From the IMG/VR virus record IMGVR_UViG_3300027973_000030, positions 62,001-126,000 of that record: a DNA stretch of 64,000 nucleotides; one strand, 5' to 3'. Position numbers and translations under genes: made by a program. How positions within the stretch are numbered: position 1 is the first letter of the stretch; each line of letters starts with the position of its first letter. Positions 1 through 6,600 of the stretch are shown here, piece by piece. The notes under the pieces were generated by a model that was given only the letters and a program-made list of their open reading frames with translations, had not been told where the DNA came from and ran no database searches. This DNA comes from a virus.

Positions 1-1
1 G

Positions 2-433
2 GATTGTAATCCTCCAGGTAAAGTAGGTACAATGCATAAACAACCTTTAACTGTAAGAGAATTCTTACAAAGATTAGGTACAGATGCATTAAGATATGGT
101 CTACATGAAAACGCATGGGTTAATGCTCTTATGTCTGATTATACACCTACACAAGTACAATGGGCTCAAGGTCCTATTGGTGGTTATGAAGACGGTGATA
201 TGCCTAACTGGATTATTACAGACACTAGATTTCCTAATGAAGCAGATGCTATCAGAGAAAAAGATGGTGTACTAATCCGTGTAGAAAGACCTGGCGTAAA
301 ACCAATTAATGATCATCCTTCAGAAATAGGATTAGATCATTATAAGTTTGACCATGTTATTAAAAACAATGGTTCTATACAAGAGTTAGCAAATCAAGTT
401 AAAAGTATACTACGTTTACACAAGATGTTATAA
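2..433 (+). CDS. Deoxynucleoside monophosphate kinase, 5' end outside window
   Basis: The frame is open from the first bases of the window (residues DCNPPGKVGT precede the first ATG at 32), so the gene begins upstream and only the C-terminal part is present. Visible signatures are TVREFLQRLGTDALR followed by WVNALM, and a later WIITDTRFPNEADAI followed by IRVERPG. These are typical of phage dNMP kinases related to T4 gp1, which phosphorylate deoxynucleoside monophosphates to supply dNTPs for phage DNA synthesis in the cytoplasm. The N-terminal P-loop is not in the window. The gene ends in TAA two bases before the next ATG, so it is probably co-transcribed with the phosphoesterase that follows. 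The family call is fairly firm; substrate range cannot be read from sequence. Confidence 0.85.
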   Translation, partial: DCNPPGKVGTMHKQPLTVREFLQRLGTDALRYGLHENAWVNALMSDYTPTQVQWAQGPIGGYEDGDMPNWIITDTRFPNEADAIREKDGVLIRVERPGVKPINDHPSEIGLDHYKFDHVIKNNGSIQELANQVKSILRLHKML

Positions 434-435
434 TT

Positions 436-1119
436 ATGAAAATACTACACATCAGTGACACCCACGGGTTTCATAATGACTTCCCTAAAAATTATTTTGA
501 TGGTATAGATATGGTCATACATAGTGGTGACTGTTCTAATAGTAATCTTCTACATCAATCAATTATTGAAATACAAAGTTTTCTTAACTGGTATGAAACT
601 GTACCAGTTAAACATAAGATCTTTGTAGCAGGTAATCATGATACAGCAATTGCTAGAAGAGCTATAGCACCTGAAGATATCAGGCTTAGAGGTATTACAT
701 ACTTAGAAAATGAATCTGTAGATATAGAAGGACTAAAGATATGGGGCTCCCCTATTACACCAACCTTTGGTGATTGGTCCTTTATGAAAGCTAGAGATAA
801 AACCTTTACTGTATGGGACAAAATACCTGTAGGTACAGATGTCATCGTAGTACATGGACCACCAAAAGGTATACGAGATCTTTCGTTGGATAGACAGAAC
901 AACTTAGAAATGTGTGGTGATAAGTCATTAGGTAAAAGAATTAAGATAATTAACCCACAACTAGTATGCTTTGGTCATATCCATAACTGTAAAGAGATCA
1001 TAAACCAAGGAGTATCAACTTATTATGGTACTCGTACTGTATTCTCTAACGGTGCTTGTGTAGATGATGGAAGATTTGACCGTGGTCTTACATCTTTTGG
1101 TAATATAATAGAACTTTAA
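436..1119 (+). CDS. Calcineurin-like metallophosphoesterase
   Basis: A 227-residue cytosolic enzyme with the full set of metallophosphoesterase motifs in order: SDTHG (D8, H10), HSGD (D32), GNHD (N67-H68), VVHGPP (H140) and GHIH (H181, H183). These residues coordinate two metal ions in calcineurin-like phosphoesterases, and the compact size and the HGPP spacing resemble the MPPED/239AB-like subgroup. The likely reaction is hydrolysis of a phosphomono- or phosphodiester, but the substrate is unknown: nucleotides or cyclic nucleotides are possible, given the neighbouring dNMP kinase and the receiver-like protein further downstream. The start at 436 follows the preceding stop by two bases, matching the tight spacing in this cluster. 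A second, unrelated-looking phosphoesterase lies at 44720-46036. Confidence 0.9.
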   Translation: MKILHISDTHGFHNDFPKNYFDGIDMVIHSGDCSNSNLLHQSIIEIQSFLNWYETVPVKHKIFVAGNHDTAIARRAIAPEDIRLRGITYLENESVDIEGLKIWGSPITPTFGDWSFMKARDKTFTVWDKIPVGTDVIVVHGPPKGIRDLSLDRQNNLEMCGDKSLGKRIKIINPQLVCFGHIHNCKEIINQGVSTYYGTRTVFSNGACVDDGRFDRGLTSFGNIIEL

Positions 1120-1146
1120 TAACTTTAATTTTTAAATCAATGACGT

Positions 1147-1374
1147 ATGAAAGATTGTTGCGTATCTTGCGGTGTAGAAACTGCATACGATGAATCAACT
1201 CATGTAGACATGAGAAACGGTTATATAGATGGATTAGGTCAATTATGTTCAAGCTGCTACCTTTATGGTAGTAACCGCAGACATATCCTAGTATCTGAAG
1301 CTACAATTATAAACACTCCTAATGACAATGAGTTAGGTAGTAAGGTAAGAAAAATATATCATGAAGCGAAATGA
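1147..1374 (+). CDS. Small CxxC-type zinc-binding protein, unknown function
   Basis: A 75-residue protein with two cysteine pairs: CCVSC near residues 4-8 and CSSC near residues 34-37. That arrangement is consistent with one zinc knuckle or ribbon. The region after about residue 45 shows no recognised feature. The start is the only in-frame ATG near the beginning, 27 bases after the previous stop, and the end overlaps the next gene by 14 bases, suggesting translational coupling. I do not recognise a named family, and no function is claimed beyond probable zinc binding. Confidence 0.75.
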   Translation: MKDCCVSCGVETAYDESTHVDMRNGYIDGLGQLCSSCYLYGSNRRHILVSEATIINTPNDNELGSKVRKIYHEAK

Positions 1375-1615
1375 TAACTTGATACAAATTATTATAGACC
1401 AAATGTTTATTATAGCCGGCCATAACGTTAGCTATAATGATATTATTGGTAGAAAAGATGACTGGTATTGTCAATGGACAATGACAGATGACCAACGTAA
1501 AGAATGGATAGACTGGGGCGTAACGTACATCCGTAAGAAAAAACGTTGGAGTAAAAAGTTAGCCGAAAGAGAAATGGCTTTCTTAGATTTATATTGTGGA
1601 CTTAAAAATGTTTAA
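1361..1615 (+). CDS. Conserved small phage protein of unknown function
   Basis: An 84-residue protein with a distinctive central block (DDWYCQWTMTDDQRKEW, residues about 33-49) followed by a basic stretch (IRKKKRWSKKLAEREM). The last residues (FLDLYCGL) resemble the end of small proteins often seen in phages and may hold a short amphipathic helix. There is no signal peptide or membrane segment. The start lies inside the end of the preceding gene. The Trp/Lys-rich composition would be compatible with nucleic-acid binding, but that is a guess. No family name can be assigned. Confidence 0.75.
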   Translation: MKRNDNLIQIIIDQMFIIAGHNVSYNDIIGRKDDWYCQWTMTDDQRKEWIDWGVTYIRKKKRWSKKLAEREMAFLDLYCGLKNV

Positions 1616-1616
1616 A

Positions 1617-1886
1617 ATGAAAAAATATATAACAGCAGCATTAAGCTTAGGTACAATTACTTTATTGTTCTACACTATGTTTGATTTAAAAGAACAAGTA
1701 AAACAAGTGGACATTCTACAAAAACAATTAGATAGTGTTACAATATTAAAAGACAGCTTATATGATGTAAGTTTTGGAGCTCAAGTAGAAAATGGTAGAT
1801 ACCAAATGTCTCTAGAGCATTTAAAGACAGTTAATCCTAAAGCAGCTGATGAATTTGAAAACTTCTACGGTCATGAAACAGAGTAA
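1617..1886 (+). CDS. Small membrane-anchored coiled-coil protein
   Basis: With the ATG at 1617 this is an 89-residue protein: one N-terminal membrane segment (about residues 4-21, rich in I/L/A/F) followed by a probable coiled coil (KEQVKQVDILQKQLDSVTILKDS) and a conserved-looking tail (NPKAADEFENFYGHETE). The layout of one membrane anchor plus a helical extracytoplasmic part resembles inner-membrane spanins, but no partner outer-membrane spanin or lysis cassette is evident, so this stays open. In-frame alternatives are GTG at 1596 and ATG at 1608; 1617 was chosen because it lies one base after the previous stop, as in neighbouring genes. The end overlaps the next tiny gene by 14 bases. Confidence 0.75.
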   Translation: MKKYITAALSLGTITLLFYTMFDLKEQVKQVDILQKQLDSVTILKDSLYDVSFGAQVENGRYQMSLEHLKTVNPKAADEFENFYGHETE

Positions 1887-1977
1887 ATGGAAATGGGATG
1901 TAATCTTTGTGTGGTTTATTATAGCTGCTACAAGTTTTACGCTCTGGTATAATATTATAAACTGGATAAAGAATTAA
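1873..1977 (+). CDS. 34-residue single-pass membrane peptide
   Basis: A very short gene starting with ATG inside the end of the preceding gene and ending in TAA one base before the next ATG. It encodes MKQSKWKWD, then a hydrophobic stretch (VIFVWFIIAATSFTLWY) that fits a single membrane helix, then a short polar end with a lysine. The tight packing on both sides is the main reason to accept it as real. Function unknown; a role in membrane remodelling or lysis is possible but unsupported. Confidence 0.6.
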   Translation: MKQSKWKWDVIFVWFIIAATSFTLWYNIINWIKN

Positions 1978-1978
1978 C

Positions 1979-2260
1979 ATGAAACTATATACAGAAGAAC
2001 AAGTGTTAAATACTGTAAACGCTATACAAAGTTATATTGAAAAATTTGGTATTGATGGTGCACAACCTACAATCAAAAATCATTTAAAGATGCTTGCACC
2101 AATAGAACTACCAAGTGATGAGGATATAAAATCATATTCTGATAGATATTCAACAATGCATGAAGATGTGTCTGATAAACTAGGTCAATACCTTGTATCC
2201 GCTATTCATATAGATGGTGCTAAATGGATAAAAGAACAAATCATTAACCAAAACAAATAA
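1979..2260 (+). CDS. Hypothetical protein, 93 residues
   Basis: A 93-residue, mostly helical-looking acidic protein (KLYTEEQVLNTVNAIQSYIE at the start; LPSDEDIKSYSDRY in the middle; GAKWIKEQIINQNK at the end). Similar short proteins with an opening like YTEEQV are frequent in phages of Bacteroidota, but no function is known to me. The last four residues (NQNK) and the stop are encoded by the first copy of the 22-bp repeat described separately, so the C-terminus may have been reshaped by cassette recombination. Confidence 0.75.
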   Translation: MKLYTEEQVLNTVNAIQSYIEKFGIDGAQPTIKNHLKMLAPIELPSDEDIKSYSDRYSTMHEDVSDKLGQYLVSAIHIDGAKWIKEQIINQNK

Positions 2261-2266
2261 CCTATG
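2245..2266 (+). repeat. Repeated stop-leader-start element, copy 1
   Basis: A 22-bp sequence, T followed by AACCAAAACAAATAACCTAT and G, ending exactly on the ATG of the gene at 2264. It also encodes the last residues and TAA stop of the gene that ends at 2260. Three further copies lie within the next 360 bases. Confidence 0.9.
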
Positions 2267-2365
2267 AAGAAATTATTATGTAAAATATTTGGTCATAAAT
2301 TAATACCATACCAAAATACAAATCGTATTCATTTTTGTAAAAGATGTGGATACATAAAATTATAA
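2264..2365 (+). CDS. 33-residue zinc-ribbon-like protein (DUF1660-like)
   Basis: Encodes MKKLLCKIFGHKL, a short linker, and FCKRCGYIKL. The C..xxxGHK...C..C pattern and length match the tiny phage/prophage proteins grouped as DUF1660, which are thought to bind one zinc ion. The start codon is part of repeat copy 1 and the TAA stop is the first triplet of repeat copy 2, so the coding segment is bracketed exactly by two repeat copies. Function of the family is unknown. Confidence 0.7.
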   Translation: MKKLLCKIFGHKLIPYQNTNRIHFCKRCGYIKL

Positions 2366-2384
2366 CCAAAACAAATAACCTATG
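2363..2384 (+). repeat. Repeated stop-leader-start element, copy 2
   Basis: Identical over 22 bases to copy 1. Its first triplet (TAA) is the stop of the upstream miniature gene and its last triplet is the ATG of the next one at 2382. Confidence 0.9.
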
Positions 2385-2468
2385 TCAGCAATACCATTAA
2401 TAATATTTTTTATAATAGCAATAATAATTGGCTTAAAAGTTGATGATGAAAAAAGAAAAAAATACTAA
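2382..2468 (+). CDS. 28-residue membrane peptide
   Basis: A tiny frame with ATG supplied by repeat copy 2 and TAA supplied by repeat copy 3. It encodes MSAIPLIIFFIIAIIIGL, an uninterrupted hydrophobic helix, followed by a charged tail (KVDDEKRKKY) that would remain in the cytoplasm. The arrangement is that of a single-pass membrane micropeptide. Acceptance rests on the exact repeat-to-repeat placement and the sensible topology; no function is known. Confidence 0.55.
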   Translation: MSAIPLIIFFIIAIIIGLKVDDEKRKKY

Positions 2469-2487
2469 CCAAAACAAATAACCTATG
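2466..2487 (+). repeat. Repeated stop-leader-start element, copy 3
   Basis: Identical over 22 bases to copies 1 and 2, again starting with the stop codon of the upstream gene and ending with the ATG of the next (2485). Confidence 0.9.
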
Positions 2488-2619
2488 AATGAGTTAGTAT
2501 GGTATCCAAAATCAGTAACATTTATTGTTAATGGTAAAAAATATGAAGGATATAAAACACCAATGAATTATTTAATAGCTTGTATTATATGGATTAATTT
2601 ACATAACCAAAACAAATAA
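2485..2619 (+). CDS. 44-residue hypothetical protein
   Basis: Starts on the ATG of repeat copy 3 and ends within copy 4, so that its C-terminus reads NQNK followed by TAA, the same ending as the 93-residue protein at 1979. The body has a beta-like segment (VTFIVNGKKYEGYKTP) followed by a hydrophobic helix (YLIACIIWINL) that may be membrane-associated. No family recognised. Confidence 0.6.
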   Translation: MNELVWYPKSVTFIVNGKKYEGYKTPMNYLIACIIWINLHNQNK

Positions 2620-2625
2620 ATTATG
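2604..2625 (+). repeat. Repeated stop-leader-start element, copy 4 (variant)
   Basis: Matches the other copies over its first 16 bases and at the final TATG; the CC just before the start is replaced (AATAAATTATG instead of AATAACCTATG). It ends on the ATG of the HAD-family gene at 2623. Confidence 0.85.
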
Positions 2626-3033
2626 AAAGTAAGCTTTGATTTTGACGGTACGCTAGAGTTTCAAGATGTTCAAGATTATGCATCTGAACTTATAAAACAA
2701 GGCGTAGAAGTATGGGTAGTCACCACAAGGTGGGATGAAAACCATAAACATAAGTATCCTATGAACGCTACACTAGATGATCTATGGGAAGTAGTAGATA
2801 GATTAGGTATACCTAGACATAGAGTAAGATTTACTTGTATGGAATGGAAAGCCACTTATCTAAAAGGGACCAAGTTTATGTGGCACCTAGATGACAATGC
2901 TAGAGAATTTACAGAATGTAAAAGAACAGAAGGTTGTGCTGTACCTATGATTGATGTAATGGGTAATAACTGGAAAGAAAAATGTGAAAGACTACTACTA
3001 GAAGCTAATAAAATAGAGGAAAATAAAGACTAA
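2623..3033 (+). CDS. HAD-superfamily phosphatase-like protein
   Basis: A 136-residue cytosolic protein beginning with the HAD motif I, DFDGT (D6 nucleophile, D8 acid/base). Motif II is the TTR after the second strand (T34-R36), and HLDDN (D90, D91) fits motif IV, where acidic residues bind magnesium. The short length leaves little room for a cap domain, as in capless HAD phosphatases. A phosphomonoesterase acting on a nucleotide or on 5'/3' nucleic-acid ends is plausible; the substrate is unknown. Its ATG is supplied by repeat copy 4, and it is followed after three bases by the receiver-like gene, so the two are likely translated from one message. Confidence 0.8.
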   Translation: MKVSFDFDGTLEFQDVQDYASELIKQGVEVWVVTTRWDENHKHKYPMNATLDDLWEVVDRLGIPRHRVRFTCMEWKATYLKGTKFMWHLDDNAREFTECKRTEGCAVPMIDVMGNNWKEKCERLLLEANKIEENKD

Positions 3034-3036
3034 TTT

Positions 3037-3483
3037 ATGAAAAAAGCGTTATATTTGGATGATGTAAGGACACCTACAGATACTATTCCAGGTTATGAAC
3101 CTTGGAATGTAGTAAGGAACTACGAAGAGTTTACTAGTTGGATACTAGTTAATGGTATACCAGACTTAATCAGCTTTGACCATGACCTAGCTACAGAGCA
3201 CGTAGAGGACTATTACAGACAGGTAGCTTCTCAGGGGTATCAACACCCAGATTATGATCAATATGAGGAGAAAACAGGTCTAGATTGTGCTAAATGGTTA
3301 GTAGAACTTGTACAAGCTAATCCAGATATGGTAATTAAGTCTTGTTCTATACATAGTCATAATCCTGTAGGAGCTAATAACATCCACGGATTAATTAACG
3401 GATTTAAAAAACACATGGGATGGCCCGAAGATTGTTATATTGGAAAGCACCCTTTTAAAGTGGAAACAACAAAAATAGAATAA
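3037..3483 (+). CDS. Cyclic-phosphate processing receiver (cREC)-like protein
   Basis: A 148-residue protein with ALYLDDVRTP at the start (D8, D9), SFDHDL in the middle (D48, H49, D50), GLDCAKWLV, and SIHSHNPVGANNI near the end (H106, H108, N109). This set of conserved Asp and His residues is the hallmark of the receiver-like cREC family, which is predicted to process cyclic phosphates rather than to take part in two-component signalling. The conserved HSHN block distinguishes it from ordinary response-regulator receivers. It follows the HAD gene with a three-base gap and precedes a short terminal gene. Substrate and role are not known from sequence. Confidence 0.75.
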   Translation: MKKALYLDDVRTPTDTIPGYEPWNVVRNYEEFTSWILVNGIPDLISFDHDLATEHVEDYYRQVASQGYQHPDYDQYEEKTGLDCAKWLVELVQANPDMVIKSCSIHSHNPVGANNIHGLINGFKKHMGWPEDCYIGKHPFKVETTKIE

Positions 3484-3486
3484 TAT

Positions 3487-3654
3487 ATGAAAAAGTACGG
3501 AGTAGAAGTTCACTTGTTTAGTCCATCAAGAGTTTGTCTTGGTATAGACTTTATAGAAGGTGTGATACATGAAAAACATGGAGACAGTAACTATAAAGAA
3601 TTAGTCATAGGTTTCTTATTTTTTTATATAGAAATAACCGTAAGACAAAAGTAA
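3487..3654 (+). CDS. 55-residue hypothetical protein, possibly membrane-associated
   Basis: Begins three bases after the previous stop (TAA, TAT, ATG) and ends a few bases before the terminator stem. It encodes a polar first half (MKKYGVEVHLFSPSRVCLGID), then a hydrophobic stretch near the end (LVIGFLFFYIEI). Length, spacing and context support it as the last gene of the plus-strand cluster. No family recognised. Confidence 0.6.
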   Translation: MKKYGVEVHLFSPSRVCLGIDFIEGVIHEKHGDSNYKELVIGFLFFYIEITVRQK

Positions 3655-3657
3655 AAC

Positions 3658-3688
3658 AAAAGGAGAGACTAACAATCTCTCCTTTTTT
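3658..3688. terminator. Bidirectional intrinsic terminator between convergent clusters
   Basis: A perfect 11-bp inverted repeat (AAAAGGAGAGA at 3658-3668 and its complement at 3676-3686) with a 7-base loop. On the plus strand it ends in a run of six T; on the minus strand it ends in TTTTG. It lies between the last plus-strand gene and the end of the minus-strand gene at 3696, so it can stop transcription arriving from both sides. Confidence 0.9.
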
Positions 3689-3695
3689 ATTATAT

Positions 3696-6600
3696 CTATC
3701 TGATGTAGAAACTCTTAACGTTATCAAATGCTTCCCATCTATTTAGCATACCTAAAGCTGGAACTACATCTTTTAATTCTTTCCAAGCTTTCAGGTCTCC
3801 TTTATGTGTACCACGCTCATAATAATTTTTATCATATGGTGGGAACGGTATAGAAGCAGCACTTGCTAGCACTTCACCGTAATCACGTAATGTAGTTAAA
3901 GCAGCTAATGGATTCTTAGCCATTTGATATTGTTGTGAAGTACCTAATACAGGAATAAAAGTTAATATCTCTTGTTGTTGACGTGTCTGTTGATAGATCA
4001 TAAAGTTAAGAAGACGTTTTACTTCTTTGTCATCATCATCTAAACCAGAAGCTAGCATCTTAAACAAGTAAGCCATTGCTACAGAAGCCATAAAGAACCC
4101 AAGTTCTGCTATGTTCTTATACATATTTCTTACTTCCATCTCTGACATGTTCTTATATGTCTTAGATCCCGGTACAAGTATACCAAGTAAACCACCAGTC
4201 TTAGCTAAGAAACCTTGTTCAGTTTGATAGACATGTTTCATTACATTCCAAAATGTTCTATAACGACCTTCTATCTCACCTAAGTTTTCATTATCATATC
4301 TCTTAACAAATCTAGCTCTAAACATAGGATACACCCACTTGTGGAACTGTGCTCCTAATTCACCTAACCAATGAGATTGTATAACCATACGATCTTCCCA
4401 GGCGTAGTTACCATGTATCTGTTTATTAACTTCATATACATAGTTAGTAACTTTAGTACGTAAAGCTTCGTCTATTTCAAATCCTGGTTTTAAAGTTAAC
4501 TCACCTGTATTCTCATCAAAGTTTAATGCATCAAAGATGCTCATCTTTTCACCTGTATTTTTATTAGTAAGCTCAAACTTACTACTCATAGTAACAGCTA
4601 TACCAGTTTTAGATTGAACGTTAAATTCACCACCTTCCTGGAATATGTAAGCTAGTTCTAAAGAGTTAACTTTACCTGAGTTTTCTTGATACTTACGTAC
4701 CATTCTAAAGTATTTAACTACTGCTTCATATTTAGAATTAGGTTTATGTAAGTCATAAACTCCATCTTTAGAACCCATACCTTTCATTAAACCCGGCATA
4801 TAGTCTTTATTATATTCACCAGTAGCTCTAAAATATGCAGGACGGTCAAAATAAACTCCTCCATATGCTTCTATAGCATTGTTTATTCTACCCATCACAT
4901 AGTTATTAACGGCACCAAAAACGTTAAAACCTATACCTTTTAATGATGTTATGTTTTGTAGTTTAGCAGACACTTGTGCAAATGTGCTATAGTCATACTC
5001 ATCATTATTATAATACACCATCTTAAACCATTTCTTAAGACGTTGGTTAGCTAAAGAATCACCTTCTTTTTTGTATACAGATTCACCATCTGTACCTTTC
5101 TTAGTGAATTTCTCTTCTATACTATTTGCTGCAAAATACTTTTTCTTCTCTACTGTTTTAGCTATAGCCAATAAAGAGCTTTCAATATCAGACATTTGCT
5201 CAAACTTCTCTGCCATCATTCTGAAAGCAATTAAGTTTTCTACTAGGTCTGTATTAATATCATTAAAATTAATCTTACCATTTTCAATAGCTAAAGATAA
5301 TTCTAACTTTTTAAGTTCTTGCTCATACACATTATTACTAATACTCTTTTCAAGTACATATGCGTTCTTAAGCTCAGTTATCTTTTCGTTTATTGCGTTT
5401 ATACGAGCTTCATTACGAGGATCGTTAGTATATAAAATAGGTAAATTATCTACAGGAACACCTTCATCATCAGTAAGTCTCTGTGTAGAATGCACTCTTC
5501 CAGATACATCAAACCAACTTCTTACAGATTTTGCTATAGCACCTAATGTAGAAGCACCATTTCTTTTAGCAGCATTAATGTAGTTATCTTTAACTCTAGC
5601 CACCTTACCTAACATCTTTTGTTGAATATCAATAGGAAGCATCTCAAGCGTAGCTCTCATCTCTTTATTAAACACTTCAAAGAACTCTTTCTGAGCACGT
5701 TCTACTTCTGTAGTAGGATTCATTAGTTTTACATAACGCTCATCACGCATCTCTTTACCAGCTAAAGTAGTTTCTCTAATCTCAATATACTTAGCTTTAA
5801 CAAAATATCCAGTTTTTAATTCTGTACGTCCTTTATATACACCGTTCTTTTCAAATACGGCACCCATATATTCTACACGATCATAATGTTTATCTCTAAA
5901 CTTTCTATAGGCTTCATCAGATACTGTAGATTTCTTAACCCAAGATAGAATACCACGCTTAGCAGAAGGACCATGGGGCACCTCATATAAAGCACGCTCA
6001 TTAATAAAGTCACTAGAGTATTTATGATGCTCACCACTAATTATATTATTATTGTCATCTAGCTGTTCAGCTTGTCTGAACTGTCTCACTTTATCTTTAC
6101 GTCTTTGAAGTTCTATATTATATAATACATCTTCACCTTTTGCGTCTTCAAGATTTTCAATAGGGATATAAGTCATCTTTTCACCCTTATCATCTCTAAC
6201 AAGAGCAAATATATCCTTCTTAAGATCATAATACTTTTGACCTATAACCTGTAAGTATCTTCCACTAAAGTTACCATCTTTATCATAGTTTAACATAAAA
6301 GAGAAATCAATCTTCTTTACACCAAACGCTGCAGCTAACTTATTACCTGCTGTTTTAATCTTACGCACAAACTCATCTGTACGATTCATAGCTTTTTGAC
6401 TAGCTTCTGTATATAGATTTGCTGCTATAGCTAAAAGTCTTTCTTTACTATTCTGAAGATCTCCTAAAGCATATTGATCTAAACTAATATCAAAACCTTC
6501 TTTAAGAATCTTTGTAATCTCTTCCTCAGTTAATGTACCATTAGACTTTTTAGCAATCAAGTCTTTCATGTATGATTCTAAAGCAGGATTTATCTGATCT

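Noticed and set aside
636-902. 88-codon minus-strand frame opposite the phosphoesterase
   Set aside because: The plus-strand gene has complete catalytic motifs over the same bases.
1596-1616. GTG start at 1596 or ATG at 1608 for the small membrane protein
   Set aside because: The ATG at 1617 lies one base behind the upstream stop, matching the spacing of neighbouring genes, and places the membrane helix at the usual distance from the N-terminus. 1608 cannot be fully excluded.
2245-2625. Interpretation of the four 22-bp repeats as a CRISPR array
   Set aside because: Spacings are unequal (118, 103 and 138 bases), each interval is an open reading frame that starts on the repeat ATG, and there are no cas genes.
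5071-5583. 170-codon plus-strand open frame opposite the 1,719-residue gene
   Set aside because: It lies wholly antisense to a gene with clear domain motifs; the product is Ser/Leu/Phe-rich, as expected from the complement of Lys/Glu/Asn codons. No leader or neighbours support it.
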